Of a stretch of DNA of 64,000 bases, positions 1 through 10,317 are shown piece by piece. The stretch is from the NCBI GenBank assembly GCA_964017185.1, contig OZ024876.1:30777778-30841777 (forward strand). The letters are read 5' to 3'. A program made the position numbers and the translations under genes. Every line of letters begins with the position of its first letter. Position 1 is the first letter of the stretch. Source of the DNA: Rugalucina vietnamica (taxonomy: Eukaryota; Mollusca; Bivalvia; Lucinida; Lucinidae). Under the pieces are notes generated by a model that did not search any database, had not been told where the DNA came from, and worked only from the letters and a program-made list of their open reading frames with translations.

Positions 1-75
1 AAAAAAACAACAAAAAAAAACAAAAACAAAACAAAAAAAAAAAACAAAAAAAAAAAAAACAAAAAAAAAAAACAG
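1..75. repeat. A-rich low-complexity tract
   Basis: Almost pure A interrupted by single C residues. It may be the tail of a retroposed copy lying outside the window, but no body is visible. Confidence 0.9.
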
Positions 76-640
76 TTTTTAGTTTTTTGCTTTAAATGAT
101 TGCTTTCAGTATCTTGAGTGAGGATATGAAATAAATTCAGGTTTGGAAGCTCAGAAAAAAAGATACGGGCTTTTTGCTGCATCCCAAATTTTGGTGTTTT
201 CAAAAACATGCATTTTTGCACATTTTTACTTAATTTTTTTAAGAAAAAATATTGATTTGTTATTCACGAAGTCAAGGCCTTTAACATGGTATTAAGTTTT
301 AAAAGTTTATTTAAAAACATCTATACTTAACATTATTTTAAAATGAGAAAAATATTAACTGGTGCAAAACTTCTTTTGATGAGTATATATTTCCCGATCG
401 GTACTAAAACCCGGAATGGAATACGGAACAGAATATGGAATGGAATGAAGCATGGAACGAAATATGAAATGAAATATGGATTGGAATAGAAAGTTTGAAT
501 TATAATCGAAATAACGGAACGGGGAACAAACACGGAACAAACTGAACTTGAATATCTTGTGGATTTAATACAATAGAAATTTAGAGCCATTTAATTATCA
601 TTACTTTTGCATTTTGGGCAAACCAATTCTTTACTCGATG
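76..640. other. Gene-free stretch with GGAAT-like short repeats
   Basis: I see no gene here. From about 408 to 545 the sequence is a degenerate run of GGAATGGAATACGGAAC-type words. The long open frame on the opposite strand through this block is only a by-product of that simple repeat. Confidence 0.6.
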
Positions 641-644
641 TTAT

Positions 645-915
645 GGATGTTTCGAATCCAACACACTGAGGATGGTATTCCCAGCTACATGTATCGCAAT
701 AAATGTACAATGGTCGGGTGTCGGGCATATTGCAAATACTTTGCCAATGCAAAGGCACACCAAAAACTTTCGTTTGCTTTTCTGAAGTTTTTTCGTTTTG
801 CCTTGGTGTTTACCACTGGGAACGACTCTATGTGTTGGTTTTCGAAGCCGTTGTACGAATGACTTTTCATCATTTTTGGTATGTAAACCTGTGTTGTTGG
901 GTCCCTGCCATAAGC
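645..915 (-). pseudogene. C48-like peptidase C-terminus plus PHD-finger remnant (downstream part)
   Basis: Read on the minus strand, the sequence directly beyond the inserted element continues a C48/Ulp1-like peptidase with AYGRDPTTQVYIPKMMKSH, a lysine/arginine-rich linker, and then, in a different frame, a PHD-finger-like stretch containing CDTCSWEYHPQCVGF (about 645-700). Peptidase followed by PHD is a combination I know from uncharacterised invertebrate and fish proteins. The frame change near 750 and the incomplete first zinc ligand pair (one C where CxC is expected) mark it as a dead gene. Function and origin (host or mobile) are not known. Confidence 0.55.
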
Positions 916-921
916 TAATGC
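916..921. repeat. Target-site duplication TAATGC, left copy
   Basis: TAATGC directly precedes the left terminal repeat and recurs immediately after the right one (4736-4741). On the minus strand it reads GCATTA, two codons of the interrupted peptidase frame. Confidence 0.8.
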
Positions 922-1546
922 CACACTGGTAAACGTAAACGCAGTGGCTAAGGCACGAACGTATTGGCTAAGGCAATTTCAACGCTATGGCTAAGAAAGA
1001 AAATGGCGGACAATGATACACATGTGCAGGTTTGTTGTTGTTTTACACTTTCATTTTCCGGTTATCAATGATGACAGCTACTGGCTTGGCGGTGCGGGAC
1101 CCACAAATGAGTCACAAACCTACGTTCGATGGTCAGATGTCGCCAGCTGCAGCCAGTAAAAGTGTAACCTCGACAAAGTGGAGACAATGAACCACGAAAT
1201 CTCATGATTTTTTACGAAATACTGTTTTTCTATGATATCGTACGCTGTCTTGTAGTTTATACACATGCAAATGATAAATCGGACGCATTTGAGCACGATT
1301 CGTGAAAAAAATGAAATTGAAGGAGCCTCAGCGTGTCACAATACTTGAAGTTTCATTACAACGCTACTGGCTAAGGAACTGGAAACAACGTAGTGGCTAA
1401 GACCCCAGAGTTTCTCGGTGGGGAAAATGTTATAGTATGGTAGTAAGACTCGTAAGTGTCTTTCTCAAAGTAGGTTTTGAGGTCTAAATTATTGTTCAAA
1501 CATGGTCTAGAGCTGCGTTAAACCAATTGAAGTTCGTTTGAGGTTA
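922..1546 (+). repeat. Left 625-bp terminal inverted repeat
   Basis: This arm matches 4111-4735 in reverse complement from end to end with only scattered mismatches. It contains the recurring phrase GTGGCTAAGGC / TGGCTAAG at least five times, possible protein-binding repeats near the end. Confidence 0.9.
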
Positions 1547-1870
1547 CCTAAATTTTGTCGCAAAAAGTTGAAAATCGGTCCACAAATAAAAGTTTTATGA
1601 CCAAAAGTAGCTTTGAATAGGGTATTTTTCCATTGTCAAATGGGTGCAAGAACATTCCTAAAAAAAGGATAAAAGTAATAATTTTTCATTTAAATGCTGC
1701 AAATCAATGCCAAACGGTAAACTATGCCTGATAGAGGGCACAACACTTCAACAAAAACTCTAGATATATCCAATTTAAAAAAAAATTGTACTATCTACCT
1801 TGTACGTGCAAAAAACCCTATTCAAAATTATTATTTTTTTTATTCAGTTTTACGTCCCTTTCAAGCTTTT

Positions 1871-2061
1871 TCACTCATATCGAGACGAATCAATCGGTAG
1901 GTGGGGCGAAACCGGAGTACCCGGGGAAAAACCACCTGACACACCCGCAAGCAGAACATGGCTTGTCTCACATATGAATTCGTGCCCCGTGCGAGGCGCG
2001 AACCCACATCGGTGAGATGATCGAATGATCAAGAGCACTGAACCACTCGGCCACGGGGATA
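1871..2061 (-). mobile_element. tRNA-derived SINE
   Basis: On the minus strand the head reads GTGGCCGAGTGGTTCAGTGC (A-box region) and, after an anticodon-arm-like segment, GTGGGTTCGCGCC (B box), like a Leu/Ser-type tRNA. A body follows with the phrase GCTTGCGGGTGTGTCAGGTG, and then T/A-rich tail sequence. The same body recurs on + at 11418-11590. Confidence 0.75.
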
Positions 2062-2276
2062 TTTTTTTATTTGTGAACCGATTTGCAGTTTTGGCCGTTT
2101 TGGGGACTCTTGTATTGTAAAAGGATGACGACCAAATACTTTTCTTCTGGTGTTTCAGAACAATGGGGTATTGAAAAAGGTGAGTTCCAAAGGATGGTGT
2201 AAGAAGAGTGTCTATAAAACATTCGTAAACATCTTATATAGTTTACTTAAAATCATTTTAATTATAGTTGAGGTCC

Positions 2277-2288
2277 CGGGGGGGGGGA
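2277..2288 (+). repeat. G-run
   Basis: A short run of about 10 G in the interior of the 922-4735 element, upstream of the Penelope-like tails. Confidence 0.6.
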
Positions 2289-2395
2289 TACCATGACATT
2301 TTCTGTGTACATAGGCTCGGTCTATTTTCTTTTCATTTTCTTTTCTTGTGGGTTGGGATCAAAATTTGAATGTCAATATTTTGGGGGAGTTTTCT

Positions 2396-3207
2396 GTAAA
2401 AAGGTACAAGTAGGCAAAGATCAGGAAAAGGCGCAATCAGAAAAAGATTCCCACTCCAAAACCCGAGGTGGGAAAAAACCAAACTAACAATAAGGTACTT
2501 ATACCATGAAACATATCGTAAGCCGAATGAGCAGCTATTTTCCCAATAGGTGGCCACTCAGTTACCTTAACTTAACTAAAAACACGAAAACACACACAAG
2601 GCGCCAACAGCACAAAAAAATTTTATACACCAAGACATAAAACAAAAAGAACCACCACAGAAGTATCGACTTGGAACGATCAGTAACACAAAGTTACTGG
2701 CGGGCTTAAACCGGTTTTACATGGCCATAACCTCACCCTCAGCTTCTGCAGTGGTTCATAACATTTAGTTAGTTATTTGGTCCTCGTGGTGAATCTCTAA
2801 CTAGTCAATGAATCATCAAGAACAAACAAATAAATCATGATAAACATCCTGATGAATCAAAAACCAGGACTCACAGACTGAGTAAGCTGCCCGACGATGG
2901 AGATCCCTGGGCGCCGAATAACCTACTAAATCCGGAGCAAAAGACAAACACCAGTTGGACCCCGGTGGGCCAAGCAACAGACAAGAAGCTCCGGCCCCAA
3001 CCAACTAAAATGAATAGCTTTATGTCGGGGCCATCATAGAGTCTGACGCCCGACCCACCGGCGTGCAAATAAAGAAGGCAGCATAGTTATCAACCATGAT
3101 TGGGTTAAAAACTAAGCATGCAGACTGTCGCATAACATTTAAGTTATAACCTATACGTCTGTAACGTGTTATGATTTTTCTGAACTGAAAAGAAAAATCA
3201 TTAAAAA
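2396..3207 (-). mobile_element. Penelope-like element, 3' fragment (first of tandem pair)
   Basis: The sequence is nearly identical to 24384-25190. It comprises the last codons of the reverse-transcriptase frame (RRIGYNLNVMRQSACLVFNP, ending SMMAPT) and the 3' untranslated region, ending at GTACAAGTAGGC. The copy is truncated at its 5' side and abuts the next copy directly. Confidence 0.8.
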
Positions 3208-3208
3208 A

Positions 3209-3945
3209 AAGTACAAGTAGGCAAAGATCAGGAAAAGGCGCAATCAGAAAAAGACTCCCACTCCAAAAACCAAGGTGGGAAAAAACCAAACTAACAATCA
3301 GGCACTTATACCATGAAAACACTTCGTAAGCCGAATGAGCAGCTATTTTCCCAATAGGTGGCCACTCAGTTACCTTAACTTAACTAAAAATATGCAAACA
3401 TACATAAGGCGCCAACAGCACAAAAATAATTTAAACACCAAGACATAAAACAAAAAGAACCACCACAGAAGTATCGACTTGGAACGATCAGTAACACAAA
3501 GTTACTGGCGGGTTTAAATCGATTTTACACGGCCGTAACCTCACCCTCAGCTTCTGCAGTGGTTCATAACATTTAGTTAGTTCTTCGGTCCTCGTGGTGA
3601 ATCTCTAACTAGTAAATGAATCATCAAGAACAAACAAATAAATCATGATAAACATCCTGATGAATCAAAAACCAGGACTCACAGATTCAGTAAGCTGTCC
3701 GACGATGGAGATCCCTGGGCGCCAAATAACTTACTAACACCGGAGCTAAAGAAAAACATCAGTTGGACCCCGGTGGGCCAAGCAACAGACAAGAAGCTCC
3801 GGCCCCAACCAACTAAAATGAATAGCTTTAAGTCGGGGCCATCATAGAGTCTGACGCCCGACCCACCGGCGTGCAATTAAAGAAGGCAGCATAGTTATCA
3901 ACCGTGATTAATTCCTTAAAGTTTCTTAAATTTGTAAACCAAGTC
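3209..3945 (-). mobile_element. Penelope-like element, 3' fragment (second of tandem pair)
   Basis: A second, shorter copy of the same tail in the same orientation, with its 3' end (GTACAAGTAGGC) joined to the 5' break of the first copy through a short A-run. Head-to-tail partial copies of this kind are typical of Penelope-like elements (pseudo-LTR arrangement). Confidence 0.8.
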
Positions 3946-4086
3946 GGGGTTAGGGTTTTTCTTTTTTGGTCAGGGAGATTTTTGGACATGTTTTGGGGGT
4001 CTCATAAAACATCGTATATGTTTTGGGTGTTTAATGTCGAAAAAGGGACTATTCTTAATGCGTTTTGGCAATTTTTGATATTTTTC

Positions 4087-4110
4087 GGGGGGGGGGGGGA
4101 GGGGGGGGGG
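4087..4110 (+). repeat. 23-base G tract at the inner edge of the right terminal repeat
   Basis: Thirteen G, one A, then ten G, ending exactly where the right arm starts. It is a strong candidate for quadruplex formation and length instability. Confidence 0.9.
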
Positions 4111-4735
4111 TAACCTCAAACGAACTTCAAATGGTTTAACGCAGCTCTAGACCATGTTTGAACAATAATTTAGACCTCAAAACCTACTTTGAGAAAGACA
4201 CTTACGAGTCTTACTACCATACTATAACATTTTCCCCACCGAGAAACTCTGGGGTCTTAGCCACTACGTTGTTTCCAGTTCCTTAGCCAGTAGCGTTGTA
4301 ATGAAACTTCAAGTATTGTGACACGCTGAGGCTCCTTCAATTTCATTTTTTTCACGAATCGTGCTCAAATGGGTCCGATTTATCATTTGCATGTGTATAA
4401 ACTACAAGACAGCGTACGATATCATAGAAAAACAGTATTTCGTGAAAAATCATGAGATTTCGTGGTTCATTGTCTCCACTTTGTCGAGGTTACACTTTTA
4501 CTGGCTGCAGCTGGCGACATCTGACCATCGAACGTAGGTTTGTGACTCATTTGTGGGTCCCGCGCCGCCAAGCCAGTAGCTGTCATCATTGATAACCGGA
4601 AAATGAAAGTGTAAAACAACAACAAACCTGCACATGTGTATCATTGTCCGCCATTTTCTTTCTTAGCCATAGCGTTGAAGTTGCCTTAGCCAATACGTTC
4701 GTGCCTTAGCCACTGCGTTTACGTTTACCAGTGTG
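4111..4735 (-). repeat. Right 625-bp terminal inverted repeat
   Basis: Reverse complement of 922-1546, ending ACGTTTACCAGTGTG before the TAATGC duplication at 4736-4741. Confidence 0.9.
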
Positions 4736-4741
4736 TAATGC

Positions 4742-5095
4742 GGTGGCATTTGCAACTGCATATAAGCCACAGTCATACCCATTTGTTTGCAAAACACCAT
4801 TTGGAAATATGACATGTAGTCTATCTGAAGTTACAGCCACCACACTAGCAACTATAAGCTCCTCTTAATGAGGCAGGTCACAGTAGGCAATGTCATATAT
4901 TTTTATAGTGTTTTCCATGCAGTTTATGTTGCTGACCGTCGGCCAATTTGACCCTCCATCTTTTGGTGACCTGTTTATAATCTGTATGAAAATCAAAATC
5001 CGGTTGATGGACCAATTGGCATGACTGAAATCCCTGCAGGTCTGAAAATTGGTAGCTGAGTAAGTTCTAAGTTCAAAGCATTCTAAGTTCATAGC
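4742..5095 (-). pseudogene. C48/Ulp1-like peptidase remnant (upstream part)
   Basis: On the minus strand: NWPTVSNINCMENTIKIYD, then an in-frame TAA after YCDLPH (at 4865), then SDRLHVIF and QTNGYDCGLYAVANATAL running into the element. In C48-type peptidases the phrase around GxDCG(L/V)(Y/F)A holds the catalytic cysteine, and HWxTVS holds the histidine; here that position reads NW. The in-frame stop and the lost histidine show a dead copy. Whether it is a host gene or transposon cargo is undecided. Confidence 0.6.
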
Positions 5096-5456
5096 ACTGT
5101 CAATAATGATATCATTTACCCAGTTTGCTCTCCAAAATCCTTTTTTTTTCTGAATGTTTCAAATGTGATGCAGCTTAATTCTGTCCGCTGGAACCCATAC
5201 TTTAATAAATACCTTATGTCTTTCACCAGCTCTGATTTTTGAGTTGCTGTAGCACTTTGTATATTATACCAAGAAGATTTTATTATATGTACACGTGGTG
5301 GCCACGTCGTATAAAAAGCACATATAATTCTTTGCATTTTAAGCCTTAGCACAAAGTTTTATTAAAATGACACAATGGCTTCTAAGACAATCATTGGTGT
5401 GTATGTGTATACATATGTAAATATTGACACAATCTCATTCAATCTTATTCCAATAT
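5096..5456. other. No supportable gene
   Basis: A minus-strand open frame at 5116-5352 could belong further upstream in the peptidase remnant, but I see no recognisable motif in it. Confidence 0.5.
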
Positions 5457-5458
5457 AG

Positions 5459-5600
5459 GGATCAACCATGGTTTTCAGTGTTCAAACATTCGATGGATCA
5501 CGAGGAAGGTGTTTGAACACAAGGACGCAGGCCGCGTGTTCAAACACCTTCCGAGTGATCCAGCGAATGTTTGAACACTGAAACAAACCATGGTTGATCG
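5459..5600. repeat. Palindromic foldback repeat with GATCAA ends
   Basis: GATCAACCATGGTTTTCAGTG at the left pairs with its near reverse complement at the right. The arms share GTTCAAACATTCG and AAGGTGTTTGAACAC, and the loop is only about 20 bp. A second member with the same ends but a different stem lies at 59529-59664. Confidence 0.8.
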
Positions 5601-5756
5601 CTATTCTTGCATTTTCACTCTAATTCACTTAAAATCTTTTGAAAATAACATTAGCAACGTAAAAACTCACCGAAAACAGCGGAGCTTCTTCAACGTCGGC
5701 CATTTTGTTTCTACGAAACACATGACGTCACGTCGCATTGGCCAATGACGTCGCCC

Positions 5757-5806
5757 AAAACCCATGTTCAAACGGCACGTGAATTTCATGATTTGAACAT
5801 GGGTTT
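5757..5806. repeat. Short inverted repeat
   Basis: AACCCATGTTCAAA and its complement TTTGAACATGGGTTT flank a 20-bp loop. The GTTTGAACA word links it to the preceding foldback. Confidence 0.6.
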
Positions 5807-5861
5807 TGCTGTTTGAACACGGCTTTCGACCAATCGAAAACGGCTTCAAACAGCTATGCGC

Positions 5862-5866
5862 ATGGA
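5862..5866. repeat. Target-site duplication ATGGA, left copy
   Basis: ATGGA precedes the CACAGTG end and recurs at 12734-12738 just after the other end. Confidence 0.65.
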
Positions 5867-5955
5867 CACAGTGTTTCAGGTCTGTCACAGTGTGCGTGAT
5901 TCTTTATGATACCAGCTACTGATTCTTGATGATATCAGGTAACGGATTCTTGACA
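5867..5955 (+). repeat. Left terminal inverted repeat
   Basis: Pairs with 12640-12733 at roughly 80% by eye. It includes two CACAGTG words, one at the tip and one about 19 bp inward. Confidence 0.65.
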
Positions 5956-6408
5956 AATGCTACGGATTCTTGACAAGGATTGATACTCCCAATTGCAAAC
6001 AGCAAAAAATGTTAATTTTAGATAGTTTTAGATCTAAATTTTGTCAGGAGACATTTTATAAGCATGGTTATAGATAATCTATGTATATATTCTACATGTT
6101 AGGTGTTCAAAATTAAACCAATTAGATAAATTGAGCAAATATGAAAAACATGGCAATTCTGTGTAATTATGTGAATTTCTAAAGCAAACATGTTTGGAAA
6201 CATTGAAACAGTTAATAAAAGTGATACTTGGGCCTTCAAATTCTACATTACCCTGCGTAATAACTCTTTTTCATTTTTTGGTATGCTACGGATTCTTGAT
6301 GATACGTTACAGATTCTGTATGATATTGATAACAAAATGTGGGTAACAGATTCTTTATGATACATGTTACTGATTCTTTATGATAAATGTTACAGATTCT
6401 TTATGATT
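5896..6408 (+). repeat. Subterminal array of GATTCTTTATGATA
   Basis: The motif GATTCTTTATGATA, or close variants with TTGATGATA, recurs about nine times (first near 5898, last near 6396), often preceded by TAC(A/T)(G/C)A. It recurs inverted at the other end of the element. Confidence 0.75.
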
Positions 6409-6667
6409 TAAAGCAAGTTTATGATGATCTACAACTTAAAAGGCAGATTTGGACCCATTGTTTACCAATGAACTGTGTTTCTATCAACTCTACACTGCAA
6501 GAAATATGATGTGCATTGTAAAATTCGATCAGATTTATCACAAACCAATTAATAATAATTGTGATTAATGTAGAACCTGTTGTTTATTTGTGTATATCAC
6601 AAAACCCTATTATTGATTTATTCATTTACTTAGTTTTTAACTTTTTGATAAAATAAATTCGATTTTT
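6409..6667. other. AT-rich interior sequence
   Basis: I see no gene or known repeat between the subterminal array and the next nested repeat. Confidence 0.5.
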
Positions 6668-7297
6668 AACTCACCTGAGCCAAAGGCTCACAAGATGAGC
6701 TTATAGAATGGCCATGCTCCAGCGTCCGTCCGTCCTCGTCGCCCGTCCCCAATTTCAAAGCTCTTCTCCTCTGACACCACTTGGCCAATCAAAGCAAAAT
6801 TTTATATAAGGCAAATAAGAAATCCAGGTCACATGACCAAGATGGCCACCATGCCCATATATGGTAAAAACTCTTCAAAAATCTTCTTCTTCAGAAACGG
6901 TGGCATGAAGCATTGATGGCTCAAGAACTACAATGTGTATATAAATCATGACACTGTGATGACCTTGACCTATTTTACGGCAAGGTCAACATAGGTCGCC
7001 ATTGCATTTGAATGGGGAAAATTTTTACAATGTCATTTTAGTGAAAGTCTTGCGGGAAATGGGCAGTAGGACTGGATATTAATGATTCTGAAAAAAAATG
7101 AACCCAAGGGGCTCATCTGCCCCCACCCCGGGCAGTATATATGTACATGTATATTACTATAATATTCAAACATCTCCTCCTCTGACACGGCTTGGCCAAT
7201 CAAAGCCATTTTTAGCTCGACTGCACGAAGTGCATAGAGCTATTGCTGTCACCCCGGTCGTCCACGTTCCCGTTCCCGTGTGCGTTCCCGTTCCCGT

Positions 7298-7990
7298 TCC
7301 CGTGCGCGTCACACTTGCGTTAAAGTTTTCTAGAATTCCATATCTTGACAACCACTCATCAGAAAGCATTCATACTTGGACCATAGATACCCTGTAGGGT
7401 TAGCTTTCATTCCATGGCATCGGGCCCCTGGGTCCAGGCCAGGGGGTGGGGCTGGAGTTAAAATCTAGAACACCTTCAAAAATGGCAATTCTTGTGTTAA
7501 AGTTTTCTAGAAGTCCATATCTTGACAACCACTCATCAGAAAGCATTGATACTTGAGCCATTGACACCCTGTAGGGTCGGCTTTCATTCCATGGCATCAG
7601 ATCCCTGGGTCCATGCCAGGGGGTGGGGCTAGAGGTTAAAATCTAGAACACCATCAATAATAATGGCTTTTCTGTGATATAGTATTCTAGAAGTCTATAT
7701 CTTGAAAACTTTTTATCAGAGGGCTTTCATACTCGGACCATAGGTACCCTGTAAGGTTTCATTTCATTTCATGGCATCGGATCTCTGGGTCCATGCCTGG
7801 GGGGTGGGGCTGGAGGTTAAAAACTAGAACACTGTAAAAATAGATGTACTGCTGTGCAACTTTTACAAGGAGTTCATATCTTGACAACAACTTATCATAA
7901 AGCATTCATACTTCATACACTTTAGGTTCCATGACATCGCACCTCTGGGTCGGAGGCAGGGGGGCGGGGCTAGAGGTCAAAATCTAGAAC
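7298..7990 (+). repeat. Tandem array, unit about 190 bp
   Basis: Repeats of TCTAGAAGTCCATATCTTGA, then CATCAGAAAGCATT, then GGTCCATGCCAGGGGGTGGG, about four units with growing divergence. Confidence 0.75.
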
Positions 7991-8079
7991 TCCCCGAATT
8001 TTTTTTTCTTTTTATTTCTTAATAGAAACAACTTAGGAAGTTGGTTGGTCATTCATCTTTTGACTTTGTGACACTGACT

Positions 8080-9270
8080 TGTGTGTCATGACGGTAAGGT
8101 TCGTTTGACCTACTTTCCATGGTTCAGTGATTTTGCCTTATATCTTGACACTCAATTAGTATATTTTCTTACTTCTTTCAGATTATGAGTGAGTACGACC
8201 AGGCCTTTGACCCCAATATACTTATAGGTCACTGTGACCTAATTTCACGGTTCAGTGATTTTGCCTTATATCTTGACACTCAATTAGTATATTTTCATAC
8301 TTTTTTCAGATTATGAGTGAGTATGACCAGACCTTTGACCCCAATATACTTATAGGTCACTGTGACCTAATTTCACGGTTCAGTGATTTTGCCTTATATC
8401 TCGGTACTCAAATGGTTTATGAACAAACTTCTTTCAAAGTATGTTTGCGTATGACAAGACCTTTGACCCTGAAGTAGTCCTAGGTCACTGTGACCTAATT
8501 TCACGGTTCAGTGATTTTGCCTTATATCTTGACACTCAGTTAGTATATTTTCATACTTTTTCAGATTATGAGTGAGTATGACCAGACCTTTGACCCCGAT
8601 ATACTTATAGGTCACTGTGACCTAATTTCACGGTTCAGTGACTTTGCCTTATACCTCAGCACTCAAGTGGTTTATGAACATACTTCTTTCATACTATGTT
8701 TGCGTATGACAAGACCTTTGACCCTAAAGTAGTCCTAGGTCACTGTGACCTAATTTCACAGTTCAGTGATTTTCCTTTATATCTCGGCACTCAATAGGTA
8801 TATGGACATACTTCTTGCACGATATGTATGAGTATGACAAGACCTTTGACCATAAAGTATTCCTGGATCACTGTGACCTAATTTCATGGTTCAGTGATTT
8901 TGCCTTATATCTCGACACTCAGTCGGTATTTTTCATACTTCTTTCTGATTATGAATGAGTATGACCAGACCTTTAACCCAAACATACTTATAGGTCACTA
9001 TGACCTAATTTCATGGTTCAGTGATTTTGCTTTATATCTCAACACTGAATGGGTATATGATCATATTTCTTTCACATTATGAGTAAGTATCACTAGACCT
9101 TATAGGTCAGTGTGACCTTATTTCACGGTTCAGTGATTTTGCCTTGTGTCTTGGCACTCAGTTGGTATATGAACACACTTCTTTCACAATTTGAGTGAGA
9201 CCTCTAAATCTTAGGTAGTTATAGTTAACTTTCATAGTTCAGTGATTTTGCCTTATTGCATCAAGGCAAA
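8080..9270 (+). repeat. Tandem array, unit about 125 bp
   Basis: About nine units of GTCACTGTGACCTAATTTCA, GGTTCAGTGATTTTGCC, TATGAGTGAGTATGACCAGA and CCTTTGACC. The palindromic GGTCACTGTGACC is conserved in most units. Confidence 0.85.
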
Positions 9271-9959
9271 AAGATGTATGAGCATAATGCTTTGGGTTAC
9301 TGGTCGGGTTTGACCTTATGTTTGACAAAGGTCAGAAGCAGTCGAGCACGCTGTCCTGCGACAGCTCTTATTATGTGAAGCATCTATAGAATAGGGGATC
9401 AATGTATATATAAATAATCAAGGTCACATGACCAAGATGGCCACCATGCCCTTATATGGTAAAAACCCTTCAAAATTCTCCTTCTCTGACACCAATAAAC
9501 TGATTTTAACGAAACTTGGCGTGAAGCATCATGGTTAAAGTACTCTAATGTATATATAAATCATGATCATGACCCTGTGATGACCTTGACCAAGTTTATG
9601 GCAAGGTCAACATGGGTTGCCTATGCATTTGAATGGGAAAAACTGTTAAAATGTCATTTGAAGGGAAAGGCCATGGGGAAATTTGCAAATGGACAGAATA
9701 TTGATTATTCTGAAAAAAGAAAATGGCCCAAGGGCTTCATCTGCCCTTGCACTGGGGTTAAATACCATAATATTTTCAAACATGTTTATTGGTATTTGCA
9801 GCAGATCTCAGGTGAGCGTTTACAGGACCATTGGTCCTCTTGTTTCAATCAGTGAGACCGACAATCTTAAAAGTAGTATTCATGTGTGTACAATTTTACT
9901 TTTTTTTCTGTTTTGGATCTCACAAGCATGGGCATTGTTCCCATTTCTAACCACCTTAC

Positions 9960-10190
9960 CGCTTCGCTATGTGACCTTATGTATGTTTTCATGTTTGGGT
10001 AACTGAGTGACCGCCTAGTGGGAAATAGCTGCTCACTCAGATTACAAAATGTTCCCTAAGTACAACAAGTACCTTATTGTCAATCTAGTTTTTTTCACAT
10101 TGGTTTTCGGAGTGGCAATTTCTGATTGCACTTTCCTCTTATCATATTCATTGCATACTTTTTCCTTTTTGGTGCCACTTAAGAGAGGGA
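9960..10190 (+). mobile_element. Old Penelope-like 3' fragment
   Basis: GTAACTGAGTGACCGCC, AAATAGCTGCTCA and a later GGTTTTCGGAGTGGCAAT follow the order of the complemented tail at 24384-24600, but with much divergence. Confidence 0.5.
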
Positions 10191-10317
10191 ACATTTACTG
10201 CCAGACTGGAATTCAGGAAATATAAATATTCAAGGCCACTAATGAATAATTTATTGATTATTTGAAACAGATCCAAATTCACGGCTTTTACAGGATATCA
10301 TTGCTATGGCAAGCCGT

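Larger units (their letters stand above)
922..4735. mobile_element. Non-autonomous DNA element with 625-bp terminal inverted repeats
   Basis: The outer ends are CACACTGGTAAACGTAAACG and its reverse complement, the arms are both 625 bp and nearly identical, and the insertion is flanked by a 6-bp direct duplication. The 2.56 kb interior holds a tRNA-derived SINE, two tandem Penelope-like tails and a G-run, but no transposase. A 6-bp duplication is known for few groups (for example IS3EU, Dada, Polinton). The CACAC start does not match the AG/TC ends usual for Polintons, so I leave it unclassified. The near-identical arms suggest a fairly recent insertion. Confidence 0.85.
7213..9370 (+). mobile_element. 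Second dispersed repeat inserted into HBR
   Basis: It runs from TAGCTCGACTGCACGAAG to AGCAGTCGAGCACG followed by CTGCGACAGCTCTTA, and interrupts the HBR phrase CAATCAAAGCCAAATTTTAT. The two outer parts of that phrase lie directly on its flanks. It is filled by two tandem arrays. Confidence 0.65.
6668..9843 (+). mobile_element. Hairpin-bounded dispersed repeat (called HBR here), interrupted copy
   Basis: It starts with CTCACCTGAGCC plus a short hairpin and a (GTCC)n-like stretch, continues with modules containing GTCACATGACCAAGATGG and GATGACCTTGACC, and ends AGGACCATTGGTCCTCT. The same start and end bracket 27778-30017, 35896-37860 and 61180-63083. There is no coding sequence. The class is unknown; hairpins lie at both ends. 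Confidence 0.75.

Noticed and set aside
333-590. 85-residue minus frame rich in F/S/P
   Set aside because: It arises from a degenerate GGAAT simple repeat and has no domain.
922-4735. Interpretation of the 6-bp-duplication element as a Polinton relic
   Set aside because: Ends are CACAC rather than AG/TC and no characteristic genes are present; the duplication length alone is not enough.
8080-9270. Regular array with palindromic words considered as a CRISPR-like array
   Set aside because: The whole 125-bp unit repeats, with no unique spacers; it is an ordinary tandem array in a eukaryotic repeat.
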